Assembly (NCBI GenBank): GCA_949126835.1
Contig: OX421496.1
Span: 17,675,844 to 17,739,843 of the forward strand
Reading direction: 5' to 3'
Length of the DNA: 64,000 nt
From: Anisus vortex
Lineage: Eukaryota; Mollusca; Gastropoda; Planorbidae
How positions within the stretch are numbered: the stretch's first letter is position 1; each line of letters starts with the position of its first letter. Shown here piece after piece: positions 32,201-53,500 of the stretch. The position numbers and the translations under genes were made by a program. The notes under the pieces were generated by a model. That model was given only the letters and a program-made list of their open reading frames with translations. It did no database searches and was not told the DNA's origin.

Positions 32201-34684
32201 AATGCAAGTTTCACAATTTACAGGATTGTAATCCAAATCATAATTTAAAAACACTAATATTAATAATCTCACCATTTCAAGTGTACCATTCTATCACAAA
32301 TATTTTAATTCAACATTCTACTTTATTAAAATAAAACACCTTACAAGTTTTTTTCTTTTGCTTTAAAGCTGGTTTCAAATCTTTCATACAACTTTTTGTA
32401 TTAATTTCTAAATATAATTATAAAAATCTTAGATGCAACAGTGCGGACATTCTGTTTTTCATTTTCAAATTTAGGCTAAGTAATAACTAACAAAACATCT
32501 TCAAAATGTATCCCCATTTACCATCTCATTATATTTTTTTGTTCAAATGCTAAGAATTTCTATGTAATATTTTAGTTTCTAAAAATTTAATGTCACATAT
32601 ACGATGATGGACAAATATATATAGGCTATATATTTATTTTGTTTTATGTCTGTAAAAGTTTTACTTTTTCTGTATTTTTTTTTATTAACATGGGTTAAAG
32701 AAGCTTTCTAATTCCATTTTTAAAAGCTTTAATAGTGCTTTGTAATTTCTAATTTTCCTCTTTTTCATTTTGGCTATCACATTTCTCTCACACCCCCCCC
32801 CTCCTTTTTTCCTTTACCTACTTAATTTATGTTTTATTTCAATAAACCTTTATTCCAGACCCCAGTCTCCTCGATCACCAGAGAAGCCACCAGTTGCAGC
32901 CAAACCTAAACTTGCACCTCCCCCGCCTCCTAAACCTAAACCCTCACCTAAAACTTCCCTTGTACAAACTGTGATTAGTTCCGGTTCCCAGGGCACCAAA
33001 TGTCCAAAAGAAAACCCATTGAATGAATCGCACAACTCAAAAAAAGATAATTCAGTAAATGGCACATCACATGGAACATCAAAGACCAGAAAGCAGTCAG
33101 AACCAACTGCACTGGCCGGTTGTAATAGCACAGCAATACGGAAACCCCCTCTACCCACCTCTCCCCCTCGAGTGCCAAATAAGGGGTCATTATCTCCAAC
33201 ATCATCTTCATCATTACCGGCTACCTTTCGTAGAAAAAACTTCAGCTCTTCTGCTTTACTCCAGGCACAGAGTCAGATACAAGTCAGCACAGAGCTTCCA
33301 TCCACGCAAATGTCTCCCCCTCTGTCCCCCACTTCCCAGCCAATCCAGGAAGCTATATCAGCCAAAGTACCACCTAGCACTCTTCCTAAACCAGCTGTGA
33401 ATAACTTGACTAAGCTGAGACCTAGCCACACTGAATCATCAGTTGAAACACATAAGACGAGCAACACAACACACTTTGCTCAAGTGTGTAGCCTAGAGTC
33501 AAATAAGACATGTTTTGAAGACCATAAATCTGTCAGTGTCAGTCTTTCTGTGTTGTCTCATGCTTCAACACCTTCCTGTGCTACCACAGAACAAATGCCA
33601 CCTGTGCAGTCTGAACCTGTCCACTTAAATATAGAATCAGTCACCACTGACCAAGATAAGAGCAAGATGCTTTTATCTTCCAAAATTACCCCATTAATCG
33701 TAAACCATCCCAGCTCCAACATTGATTCATCATTACCAACTACTACACCGCCTTTAGAAATGCCAGGTATTTCTGCTTTTTGTTTTAACCATTGCACCTT
33801 TTGTTTATTTTTTCACTTAATTCAATTTATATAGTGTTCATTCACTTTATCACCTTTTTTTCTCAGTGCTAACTTTTATGTGCGTGAGCTATTCATTTCT
33901 TTTTATCTATTCTCTGATGCAATTTATTGTATATTCTATCAAAGCCCCCAAACCCCAGTTTGATGCAAAAGCAGTGCCGCCTCCTTTGCCTAAAAATCCT
34001 CCTAGAGGTAACGTTCCAAGAAAACCAAGGAGTTTACAGACTAACACTGCATCTACTTCCGACGCTAAACCTGTTTCTCCAATCAGTGAGCTATCAGAAA
34101 TAGTTTTAAAGGAAAAACTTACCATTCAAGGAGATAGTGTGAAATTTTCAGTTTCTTCAGAAGCAACTTCATCTGGCTGTGATGATCACAGTAGTCATTC
34201 TGTGAAAGAAAGTGCGTCTAGTTTACCAGAAATTCCAAAGACAGCCCCAAAACCCCTTCCTAGAACAAGAGTAAGCTCAGAGGTGTCAAAAAGTGAACAT
34301 TCTATACAGGAGAATCATAGTTTAAAAGATGTTGATAGCAATACAACATTCCTGGCATGCAGTGATCAGTTGAAACATAAAAAGCCAATTGTTGAACTAG
34401 ACTACGTTGAAGTTTACAGGGGTGATTCTGAGGATCTAAACCCTTCCCTACATAAAGAAGATACAAGCATTGCATCTTCAGGGAAAGCATCAAAGCTTTT
34501 GCAAGTAAATAGTGGGACGTGTGCAATACCTGATTGTATTTCAACTAAGTCAAACAATCGAGATTTATCAGACAAACCATTGGACGAATTTAGTGAAGAA
34601 CTGAGCAATGAAGAACCTGAGACAACATTTGGTATGCTTAAAGAGATTGAAGAACTACTCAAGACTAAACTAGGTGGAGAAATA

Positions 34685-37600
34685 ATTCTTATATCCAAAT
34701 ACTCCAATAAACAAAACAACTAATGCCCCTACATGGATTCTTATATCCAAACACTCTAATAAACAAAACAACTAATGCCCCTACATGGATTCTTATATCC
34801 AAATACTCCAATAAACAAAACAACTAATGCCCCTACATGGATTCTTATATCCAAACACTCTAATAAACAAAACAACTAATGCCCCTACATGGATTCTTAT
34901 ATCCAAACACTCTAATAAACAAAACAACTAATGCCCCTACATGGATTCTTATATCCAAATACTCCAATAAACAAAACAACTAATGCCCCTACATGGATTC
35001 TTATATCCAAACACTCTAATAAACAAAACAACTAATGCCCCTACATGGATTCTTATATCCAAACACTCTAATAAACAAAACAACTAATGCCCCTACATGG
35101 ATTCTTATATCCAAACACTCTAATAAACAAAACAACTAATGCCCCTACATGGATTCTTATATCCAAACACTCTAATAAACAAAACAACTAATGCCCCTAC
35201 ATGGATTCTTATATCCAAACACTATAATAAACAAAACAACTAATGCCCCTACATGGATTCTTATATCCAAACACTCTAATAAACAAAACAACTAATGCCC
35301 CCTACATGGATTCTTATATCCAAACACTCTAATAAACAAAACAACTAATGCCCCCTACATGGATTCTTATATCCAAACACTCTAATAAACAAAACAACTA
35401 ATGCCCCTACATGGATTCTTATATCCAAATACTCCAATAAACAAAACAACTAATGCCCCTACATGGATTCTTATATCCAAACACTCTAATAAACAAAACA
35501 ACTAATGCCCCTACATGGATTCTTATATCCAAATACTCTAATAAACAAAACAACTAATGCCCCTACATGGATTCTTATATCCAAACACTCTAATAAACAA
35601 AACAACTAATGCCCCTACATGGATTCTTATATCCAAACACTCTAATAAACAAAACAACTAATGCCCCTACATGGATTCTTATATCCAAACACTCTAATAA
35701 ACAAAACAACTAATGCCCCTACATGGATTCTTATATCCAAATACTCCAATAAACAAAACAACTAATGCCCCTACATGGATTCTTATATCCAAACACTCTA
35801 ATAAACAAAACAACTAATGCCCCTACATGGATTCTTATATCCAAACACTCTAATAAACAAAACAACTAATGCCCCTACATGGATTCTTATATCCAAACAC
35901 TCTAATAAACAAAACAACTAATGCCCCTACATGGATTCTTATATCCAAACACTCTAATAAACAAAACAACTAATGCCCCTACATGGATTCTTATATCCAA
36001 ATACTTCAATAAACAAAACCACTAATGCCCCTACATGGATTCTTATATCCAAACACTCTAATAAACAAAACCACTAATGCCCCTACATGGATTCTTATAT
36101 CCAAACACTCTAATAAACAAAACAACTAATGCCCCTACATGGATTCTTATATCCAAACACTCTAATAAACAAAACAACTAATGCCCCTACATGGATTCTT
36201 ATATCCAAACACTCTAATAAACAAAACAACTAATGCCCCTACATGGATTCTTATATCCAAACACTATAATAAACAAAACAACTAATGCCCCTACATGGAT
36301 TCTTATATCCAAACACTCTAATAAACAAAACAACTAATGCCCCTACATGGATTCTTATATCCAAACACTCTAATAAACAAAACAACTAATGCCCCTACAT
36401 GGATTCTTATATCCAAACACTCTAATAAACAAAACAACTAATGCCCCTACATGGATTCTTATATCCAAACACTCTAATAAACAAAACAACTAATGCCCCT
36501 ACATGGATTCTTATATCCAAATACTCCAATAAACAAAACAACTAATGCCCCTACATGGATTCTTATATCCAAACACTCTAATAAACAAAACAACTAATGC
36601 CCCTACATGGATTCTTATATCCAAACACTCTAATAAACAAAACAACTAATGCCCCTACATGGATTCTTATATCCAAACACTCTAATAAACAAAACAACTA
36701 ATGCCCCTACATGGATTCTTATATCCAAACACTATAATAAACAAAACAACTAATGCCCCTACATGGATTCTTATATCCAAACACTCTAATAAACAAAACA
36801 ACTAATGCCCCCTACATGGATTCTTATATCCAAACACTCTAATAAACAAAACAACTAATGCCCCCTACATGGATTCTTATATCCAAACACTCTAATAAAC
36901 AAAACAACTAATGCCCCTACATGGATTCTTATATCCAAATACTCCAATAAACAAAACAACTAATGCCCCTACATGGATTCTTATATCCAAACACTCTAAT
37001 AAACAAAACAACTAATGCCCCTACATGGATTCTTATATCCAAATACTCCAATAAACAAAACAACTAATGCCCCTACATGGATTCTTATATCCAAACACTC
37101 TAATAAACAAAACAACTAATGCCCCTACATGGATTCTTATATCCAAACACTCTAATAAACAAAACAACTAATGCCCCTACATGGATTCTTATATCCAAAT
37201 ACTCCAATAAACAAAACAACTAATGCCCCTACATGGATTCTTATATCCAAACACTCTAATAAACAAAACAACTAATGCCCCTACATGGATTCTTATATCC
37301 AAACACTCTAATAAACAAAACAACTAATGCCCCTACATGGATTCTTATATCCAAACACTCTAATAAACAAAACAACTAATGCCCCTACATGGATTCTTAT
37401 ATCCAAATACTCCAATAAACAAAACAACTAATGCCCCTACATGGATTCTTATATCCAAACACTCTAATAAACAAAACAACTAATGCCCCTACATGGATTC
37501 TTATATCCAAACACTCTAATAAACAAAACAACTAATGCCCCCTACATGGATTCTTATATCCAAACACTCTAATAAACAAAACAACTAATGCCCCCTACAT

Positions 37601-37843
37601 GGATTCTTATATCCAAACACTCTAATAAACAAAACAACTAATGCCCCTACATGGATTCTGATATCCAAACACTCTAATAAACAAAACAACTAATGCCCCT
37701 ACATGGATTCTTATATCCAAATACTCTAATAAACAAAAGAACTAATGCCCCTACATGGATTCTTATATCCAAACACTCTAATAAACAAAACAACTAATGC
37801 CCCCTACATGGATTCTTATATCCAAACACTCTAATAAACAAAA
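34685..37843. repeat. 52-bp satellite, about 60 units (copy 2)
   Basis: This is the same monomer and the same order of variants as 15,811-18,969, including the GATATCC unit (37,660) and the AAAAGAAC unit. It is joined directly to FGD exon 4 of copy 1 on its left. Confidence 0.98.
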
Positions 37844-39670
37844 TAGAGTAAATTTTTTTTAATTTGTTGTACAAGGATCAGATTTGTATGATTGGTGATC
37901 ACAAGTATCAACCACTGTGTATTGTTTTTTATTTTAAACTTACAAAGAGATCTTTGACCACAAACACACAACAGAACGGGATGAACATAGTTACAGTAAT
38001 TGTAAAGTATGCTGAGGAAAGTTGATAAGATATCATTCATTACAAAAAACATAAATGAAAAAGTAATTTTTATTCTGAAACTGAAACAATAGTATAGGAT
38101 TGTCAACAAGGGAACCAACTCATACAAGTAACTACAGAGACTGTAAATATTACAGAGTTAATCCAAAATAAAAAAGAAGAAAAGGTTAAAAGTTCAAATG
38201 TTGACAAATCGTTTTGAAAACCTTTTGATTTAGTCAATAAATGCAATCTATCTCCTCCACCCAATGTACAATAGTATATTAAACAATGCAAGACAATATC
38301 TTTTGCTTAGTCTAAAGCCATTTTTACCACACACAAAACAACTACTACATAAAGACAAACAAATATTCTACCATATTTATGTTCATCACTTGTCCGACTG
38401 TGAATCTTTTCATTAGACCAATGCTTTTTAACAAATCCTTCTACAAGGTCGGTGATTTTCAACAAATCCTTCCACAAGACCAGTGATTTTCAACAAATCC
38501 TTCCACAAGACCAGTGATTTTCAACAAATCCGTCCACAAGACCAGTGATTTTCAACAAATCCTTCCACAAGACCTGTGATTTTCAACAAATCCGTCCACA
38601 AGACCTGCTTTTAGGACTCGGTTACTGTCCGATTTCACCTGCAGCTTAGCTACAGGTTGGTGTCGGAACATTTTTCTGAACTGAATTTGCCAAGAGTCAA
38701 AAGTACTAAAAGTTAAAAATCCACTTCACTAGACTCACTTCAAGGTATCTATTAATATTCAAAACTTTTCACTTAAAAGCTGAGATGTTGTTCATACGTT
38801 TTTATTACAGTTGAAATTACCTGTTTTTTTAGCTTAGATGGATTGATTGGCTCCACTGTCACCCAGGCTTTTAGGTTAAGTCAATCTGACATTTGAATAT
38901 AACTCAACCATGACGACCTGTGTCAAGAGTACTCTCAGATGAACACATTAACAAACTTTTAAGAAGCAGATTTTTGCAAGACAATGGCATGCCATGTAGG
39001 CAACATAGAGTACTGAGTGAGCAGCTGTGAAGGCGGAATATGAGAAAGACTATTAGTAGAGACTATGTGACTATTGGAAAGAATGACAACATCACTTGAC
39101 ATTTTATATACAGAGAACTGAGCTTTTAGTATAACAAAAGTCATGATGAATAAAACAAAAGTGTAAAAACAAGACCATTGTTTTTTTTTAAATGACAGGC
39201 ACAAGAAATTATTTATACATGTCATGAATAGTAGATATATTTATCTTTGTGTTATCTGTACTTTTAAATTCAAGGTTTCAAAGAAAAATTTTAAACACAA
39301 TTTAATAAAACATCATAAATAAAGAGAAACGCAAAAAAAACTTTTCCGTCCAAAGTTAAAATAAGATATGAAAGCTGGTATCAAGGTACATCTAGAATAC
39401 GCACAGTATAATAATAAATATGACTATATAGTCATACATGGTCATTCTTCAAAACAGAACAGCTAGAAAATGGATTTATAATTTAAAAAACTCATTTGAT
39501 TCTAATACAATAAAATATATTCCGACAAATAATTATATAAGGTTCACAAACTTCAAAATATCATAGGTACTTTAACCAAAGCCTTTGGCTTCAATTAGAC
39601 AAGTGTAGCTATAGGAGAGTGATTCTTAAAAAATTCATTTCTAATACTTATAAAAATCAACAATGTCTTG
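37844..39670. other. GPR180 3' flank, probable 3' UTR (copy 2)
   Basis: This is the copy-2 counterpart of 18,970-20,796. No coding exon is supported. It probably includes the GPR180 3' UTR. Confidence 0.45.
38424..38609. repeat. 31-bp tandem repeat, about 6 units (copy 2)
   Basis: This is the counterpart of 19,550-19,735, with the same unit variants in the same order. Confidence 0.9.
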
Positions 39671-45947
<6,277 letters not shown>

Positions 45948-47574
45948 TCTAAAGGTAGTTAAACAGTATAACTACAATGTGGGTCCAATGTTACATTTAA
46001 ACAATCTGTTCACAAAATATTTCACTGAGATTAAAAAATCTATTTCAATCAATAAATCAAGAAAGTATATATAGCTTTATATGGTTGCTACCTTATAACT
46101 AGCTGCTTGTAAGCAGAATAGAAGTTGGGTATGTATGTGATGTAGGGTTTAACAATTTGACTGAGTTATCTAAACTACTTTGTATAAAATATATTTTGCT
46201 AGCAAGTACAAAAATAAAAATATATGATTTTGTATATGATACAGAATATAGGCTAAATATTATATTTTATGACAGATATGCGCTACCACTGTTTAACCCA
46301 TTGACCAATGTAATATCAATTATTATAGTTTATAATAAACGTTAGGAAATTTAAGTTTAGGGTGTTGCCTTAAATTTAAAATGTTTAAGAATATTATTGA
46401 ATATAATGTTTTTTCTGGGAATATTATTTAATGGGCTATTTAGGTCCTACTATAAATATAAGAACAAAATGTAGTTTCTTCCTCTTTAAGTTTTTTTTTT
46501 GTTCAAGTGTTTTACTCTATTCTACCACTCTAATTATAGGCCTAATGAGGCCCTAATGTCTATAATCTATAATGAGTCACAGTCATGGCATGATATGTAT
46601 GATAATGATAAGCTAGGCATATTAATTAGGCCTCTAGGGTCTAGGCCAAACTATTTATAACAGTGACTTGAGACTACTTGAGTGACTTGAGTCTTGAGTG
46701 ACTATGGCCTATGGCTGTGGTCACTATCATTCACTATGGACCCTACAGACCTAGACTACCACTGGGCCACTGAGAGTGAGAGAGTAGGCCTACTAGGCCT
46801 ACCAGTATCATGAGTATCATTTTATCAGTAATTGATTAGCTTAGATTAGAAGTTATTTAGTAGCCTATTTATTTAATTTATTACTATTTAGTATATAGTT
46901 ATATAGAACTTATATAGGCTACTATTTAGGCTTAGGCCTATTTAAAAATGATAAAATGTTATTAACTTTTTATTACTATTTTAAGTACCTAGGCAGCACT
47001 AGGCTATTTACTATTTAGATTAGATTTGGCACAAGATCAGATCACAAGTACAAGACTTCACAAGATATCTGAAAAAAAAAACAAGATCTATCATTTGTCT
47101 TGTATGGATCACGGTTTACATAATTAAATAATACATCGACATCGTTGATTTGATTTGCACAGGCTAAAACTTTTGCAGCTTCAGTGCGTTTAAAATCCAA
47201 GAATTTTCATGGATTCGAATGGAAATTATTTTTTTTTTAAACTTCATTGTGTCCCTTGGAAGCGGAAATTGTACGTGGTCAGAAACCAAAATAGCCTATA
47301 GATTATATATATTATGATATATGTCAGTGAAAGTAAGTATGTTTCTTAGGAAAAGACGAAAACCACATTATATAGCTCCGTGATCAAACCGTGAGGGGTC
47401 AGAGGTCATTTTAAGAGGAGGGGGGAAACCGGAAATGAATTTTTATGAGTAAAAAGAAAAAAATAGTGTTTTGTGATCTGCTCTACTGTCTAATTGCTAA
47501 TTTTGCCTATACGAATTGCGGAAATGCCTTTGATGTTCTCATGAAAATCTAATGGATGATAACATGGTGATAAA
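45948..47574. other. Divergent promoter region between GPR180 and FGD (copy 2)
   Basis: This interval separates the copy-2 GPR180 start codon from the start codon of the intact FGD gene. It is the counterpart of 27,074-28,700 and has no supported coding exon. Both promoters and 5' UTRs are expected here. Confidence 0.5.
47396..47408 (+). promoter_or_regulatory. DR1 nuclear receptor-like site (copy 2)
   Basis: GGGTCAGAGGTCA lies about 170 bp before the start codon of the intact FGD gene. It is a motif match only. Confidence 0.4.
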
Positions 47575-50500
47575 ATGGCATCGCTCCCCGTTCACGAAGG
47601 CAAGTTTTCTTTTTAGGCTTAATAATAAGACCACTCAATAAATAAACTAATGACTGACTTAGACAAGTAGAAACTAAACTAAGTTAAGTTTAGTAAACTT
47701 AACTAAGACGTCTAAGACTAAGTTCCCTGTCACTAAGGCAAGGCTAAGAGTAAGAGCCGAAGAGTAAGACAAGACAGGCCAAAGACTAAGTAGAGTCGCC
47801 GCCTAAGACTTTAAGACTTACTAAGACTAATAAGCACTATCACTGATCACCAAGACAGGGCCACTGAATAGGCTAAAGTCCTAAACTTACACTGAACTGA
47901 AGACTGAAGAGTGAAGTCTGATTAGAAAAAGAAAACAAATTAACTTTGTTGTCTTTCTTTCGTTTTTGTCTACAAATATAAATCCCTTGACTTGATTTTA
48001 CTTCTCATTAAACTTTTCCAGTCTTTCCTATCATTATTGTGACAATCATGTCTTAAAAAAAGACTTAGGCTACATATTATATATATTATATATATTATTA
48101 TAATATATATAAGTTGTTTGCCTAAGACTGAGAAGAGACTCTGAGTTACCCTTCCTTTTACTTTTAATTTTTAATATTATATTATGTTTTATATGCTGCC
48201 TAATATAAATTGAAGTGTGCGCTTCCGGGACCGGACAAATAGTGAAGGAGATATGCGTCCGGCGACCGAACAAATAGTGCATATGAGATATGCGACCAGA
48301 CAAATAGTGCGTGAGAGATGCGACCGGACAAATAGTGCACAAGATCTTTTTTACGGCGACACACGACTACTGGCACATGCGCATAATCGTTTATTCTGGC
48401 CCTGTTTGCTTAATAAAATTAATATCTGTTGTAATATATGAACAAGGTTTCCTAGCCCAGTGGTTAGTACTGTGTGCTGGCAACCGGGGTGACGCAGGTT
48501 CTACCCCAGCCATCACCCTTTTTTTTTTTCAATTGTAGTAAAACGAGATATTTTTAGTTAAATATGTGAATATCCTTCATTTATTCATGTGGGTGGACAT
48601 AATTTCATTCAAAGTATTAAAGAAATAAAAATATGGCTGTTAGGCCTTACCTAATGCCTATTTCAAACTTTTAAAAATGTGTTAAAAGTCCTCTAGTCAT
48701 TACCAAACATCTTGCATTTATTCTTGCTCTACAATTACAATGAGCCATTTTTTTATTCATGCGGGTGGATCTTACAATTTCATTTAATTTATCCGTTCAA
48801 AGTTTTAACCTAATAATAAGACTATTAGACCTAATGCCCATGCATTTCCTTATAAATTTGTTAAATATCCATACAGGTACGTCTTTCGCTTGTACTTGTA
48901 GTTGGGTGGTCAAATAACAAGCCCACCAGAATAATATCTTCCGAATAATGTGTCTGGCGGTCACATGACATGCTCGCCGGAAGAATATCTCCCGCAATAT
49001 TTTGTCAGGTCGCCGGACGAATATCTCACCCACTATTTGTCTGGTCCGGTCGCTGGACCTATATCTCCCACACTATTTCTCTGGTCCCTGGACGTATAGA
49101 CACTGCCGATATAGATAGGCTACATTTTGAAAAAAATCATATTTTTTAAACATAAATCATACAAATATTATAAAAGTATTCACCTTAATTTAGAAACTCA
49201 AAAGTTTACAGTCATGCATATAACGCAAACATTAACAAATTATACCAATAAAGGCTGCATTTTATTTATTAAGGCTATTTTATTGACTAATCAACAAAGC
49301 CATTGGGCCAATAGTATTAGGCCTACAACCTAAAAAAAAAATTTTTATTTCTCTTGTTCTCTTCGCAACTGCCAATAAATTGCAAATTAGATCCATATGA
49401 AATTAAATTAACACACTTTCTGCATTTTAAGCTGTATTTCTATAATATACATGTTATTAAGTTTGAGAACATAATTCTCCTGAAACGGCATGAAATTTGT
49501 CTGATCTACTAATCAGAGTTTTAAAAAAAATGTTATGTTTTAAATCATGGTGCAGTTTTCTCCGAACTCCAAACACTGCCTTATTAGGCTATAGGCCTAA
49601 AGCTTTTTTTAAAAAAGATAATCTTTTAAGCTGCTACAAGCTTAGGCCTAGATTAGCTTTTTTACATTTCCGATTCTTCACATGATGTATCCTAATTTGC
49701 GATTAATACAAAAAATGCAGCCTTAGAGACAGTAATAGAAAATCTGTCCAAAAGAAAAGGGTGAAGATGTCTGCAAACCTACAGTTTGTGTCCATTTCAT
49801 TAATACATATAATTTTTTTACATGCTCTGCTGCAAAGAAAAGGGTGATAGCCATGATTTATAAGAAAAATAAAATTCTAAATCTTATTGGTGTTTGCTGG
49901 GCATTTAATGACTCGATTTGACCATTGGCAATTGTCCGAGTCAAAATGATATATTATAGCTTTAAATAACTGTTTCAAAAGGGTTAGGATTTTCAATAAA
50001 TAGAGTTAGGAAGCATAAATTTGTTTTTTTAAACATCTGAGAGGGTTATTTTTACATAAAAAATTTTTTTTCAGAAGCAATACAATGATTGCCACTACAT
50101 GACAATAAATGATTGCCGGCAGACAAAACTGATAATCACTTTCAAAATTCTAAAAGCAATAAATTATCCAGTTTCTGATTATCATTTAACATCTCTAGTT
50201 TATTTTAAAACAGTTTACAAAATAACTAGCTTGGTAATATTTTAATTTTATAGCTTAACCAGGGAAAATGAACAATTTTAAATTGTAATCAAAGTGCATG
50301 ACTAGACTTAAACCACAGATAAGGGTAGGATGCAAAAATCTTTTGTATAGATGGAGCACCTGTATAACATATAAGGTAATGTTGTCTAACTGTGGTGGCG
50401 GTAGAACATTAATAAAATCAATATATACGTAATAAATGTATTAGCAACTTAAAACAATTATATTCCTATTATTAGCTTTTTGTATGAAATACCTTGCCAT

Positions 50501-53500
50501 AACTATGATTAACTATTAACCCAGGATAATATTGAAAAAAAAATATTTTTATATCTTGGCTTTCAGTTACAATCACCTTTTTTTTTTTTTTAAATTTTAA
50601 ACATTAGACATTATATTTTATTGCATTTTTTAGATGAGGTTACAGTTATAATGACCCCTCTTAGCAATATTCAAATTGGCAAGTAAGTGCACATTTTTGT
50701 ATTTTTGCTTGCTTTATAATATAGTATTCACTATAAACTATTGGCATACTAATTTTATTGGACAGTGTAGTGTGATAGACTATTGGCATACTAATTTTAT
50801 TGGACAGTGTAGTGTGATAAACTATTGGCATACTAATTTTATTGGACAGTGTAGTGTGATAAACTATTGGCATACTAATTTTATTGGACAGTGTAGTGTG
50901 ATAGACTATTGGCATACTAATTTTATTGGACAGTGTAGTGTGATAAACTATTGGCATACTAATTTTATTGGACAGTGTAGTGTGATAAACTATTGGCATA
51001 CTAATTTTATTGGACAGTGTAGTGTGATAAACTATTGGCATACTAATTTTATTGGACAGTGTAGTGTGATAGACAATGCAAGTTTCACAATTTACAGGAT
51101 TGTAATCCAAATCATAATTTAAAAACACTAATATTAATAATCTCACCATTTCAAGTGTACCATTCTATCACAAATATTTTAATTCAACATTCTACTTTAT
51201 TAAAATAAAACACCTTACAAGTTTTTTTCTTTTGCTTTAAAGCTGGTTTCAAATCTTTCATACAACTTTTTGTATTAATTTCTAAATATAATTATAAAAA
51301 TCTTAGATGCAACAGTGCGGACATTCTGTTTTTCATTTTCAAATTTAGGCTAAGTAATAACTAACAAAACATCTTCAAAATGTATCCCCATTTACCATCT
51401 CATTATATTTTTTTGTTCAAATGCTAAGAATTTCTATGTAATATTTTAGTTTCTAAAAATTTAATGTCACATATACGATGATGGACAAATATATATAGGC
51501 TATATATTTATTTTGTTTTATGTCTGTAAAAGTTTTACTTTTTCTGTATTTTTTTTTATTAACATGGGTTAAAGAAGCTTTCTAATTCCATTTTTAAAAG
51601 CTTTAATAGTGCTTTGTAATTTCTAATTTTCCTCTTTTTCATTTTGGCTATCACATTTCTCTCACACCCCCCCCCTCCTTTTTTCCTTTACCTACTTAAT
51701 TTATGTTTTATTTCAATAAACCTTTATTCCAGACCCCAGTCTCCTCGATCACCAGAGAAGCCACCAGTTGCAGCCAAACCTAAACTTGCACCTCCCCCGC
51801 CTCCTAAACCTAAACCCTCACCTAAAACTTCCCTTGTACAAACTGTGATTAGTTCCGGTTCCCAGGGCACCAAATGTCCAAAAGAAAACCCATTGAATGA
51901 ATCGCACAACTCAAAAAAAGATAATTCAGTAAATGGCACATCACATGGAACATCAAAGACCAGAAAGCAGTCAGAACCAACTGCACTGGCCGGTTGTAAT
52001 AGCACAGCAATACGGAAACCCCCTCTACCCACCTCTCCCCCTCGAGTGCCAAATAAGGGGTCATTATCTCCAACATCATCTTCATCATTACCGGCTACCT
52101 TTCGTAGAAAAAACTTCAGCTCTTCTGCTTTACTCCAGGCACAGAGTCAGATACAAGTCAGCACAGAGCTTCCATCCACGCAAATGTCTCCCCCTCTGTC
52201 CCCCACTTCCCAGCCAATCCAGGAAGCTATATCAGCCAAAGTACCACCTAGCACTCTTCCTAAACCAGCTGTGAATAACTTGACTAAGCTGAGACCTAGC
52301 CACACTGAATCATCAGTTGAAACACATAAGACGAGCAACACAACACACTTTGCTCAAGTGTGTAGCCTAGAGTCAAATAAGACATGTTTTGAAGACCATA
52401 AATCTGTCAGTGTCAGTCTTTCTGTGTTGTCTCATGCTTCAACACCTTCCTGTGCTACCACAGAACAAATGCCACCTGTGCAGTCTGAACCTGTCCACTT
52501 AAATATAGAATCAGTCACCACTGACCAAGATAAGAGCAAGATGCTTTTATCTTCCAAAATTACCCCATTAATCGTAAACCATCCCAGCTCCAACATTGAT
52601 TCATCATTACCAACTACTACACCGCCTTTAGAAATGCCAGGTATTTCTGCTTTTTGTTTTAACCATTGCACCTTTTGTTTATTTTTTCACTTAATTCAAT
52701 TTATATAGTGTTCATTCACTTTATCACCTTTTTTTCTCAGTGCTAACTTTTATGTGCGTGAGCTATTCATTTCTTTTTATCTATTCTCTGATGCAATTTA
52801 TTGTATATTCTATCAAAGCCCCCAAACCCCAGTTTGATGCAAAAGCAGTGCCGCCTCCTTTGCCTAAAAATCCTCCTAGAGGTAACGTTCCAAGAAAACC
52901 AAGGAGTTTACAGACTAACACTGCATCTACTTCCGACGCTAAACCTGTTTCTCCAATCAGTGAGCTATCAGAAATAGTTTTAAAGGAAAAACTTACCATT
53001 CAAGGAGATAGTGTGAAATTTTCAGTTTCTTCAGAAGCAACTTCATCTGGCTGTGATGATCACAGTAGTCATTCTGTGAAAGAAAGTGCGTCTAGTTTAC
53101 CAGAAATTCCAAAGACAGCCCCAAAACCCCTTCCTAGAACAAGAGTAAGCTCAGAGGTGTCAAAAAGTGAACATTCTATACAGGAGAATCATAGTTTAAA
53201 AGATGTTGATAGCAATACAACATTCCTGGCATGCAGTGATCAGTTGAAACATAAAAAGCCAATTGTTGAACTAGACTACGTTGAAGTTTACAGGGGTGAT
53301 TCTGAGGATCTAAACCCTTCCCTACATAAAGAAGATACAAGCATTGCATCTTCAGGGAAAGCATCAAAGCTTTTGCAAGTAAATAGTGGGACGTGTGCAA
53401 TACCTGATTGTATTTCAACTAAGTCAAACAATCGAGATTTATCAGACAAACCATTGGACGAATTTAGTGAAGAACTGAGCAATGAAGAACCTGAGACAAC

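Larger units (their letters stand above)
28701..34684 (+). pseudogene. FGD6: FGD5/6-like gene, 5' part, truncated by the duplication junction (copy 1)
   Basis: This is the duplicated front end of the FGD gene described at 47,575. Exons: 28,701-28,725; 31,760-31,808; 32,859-33,766; and a broken exon 4 at 33,945-34,684 (or from 33,867). It encodes only the proline-rich N-terminal region, about 574 residues. The frame then enters 52-bp satellite sequence, adds 12 unrelated residues and stops at 34,721-34,723. The DH, PH and FYVE domains are absent and exon 4 has no donor. Its own promoter region is intact, so a transcript could start here. Skipping exon 4 and splicing from exon 3 to copy-2 exon 2 or 4 would keep frame, because both accept phase 1. 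The sequence shows no decay relative to copy 2. Confidence 0.85.

Noticed and set aside
32850..34719. Minus-strand and alternate-frame open frames across the FGD proline-rich exons
   Set aside because: They are shadows of the real + strand exons, which have splice sites, phase continuity and family resemblance.
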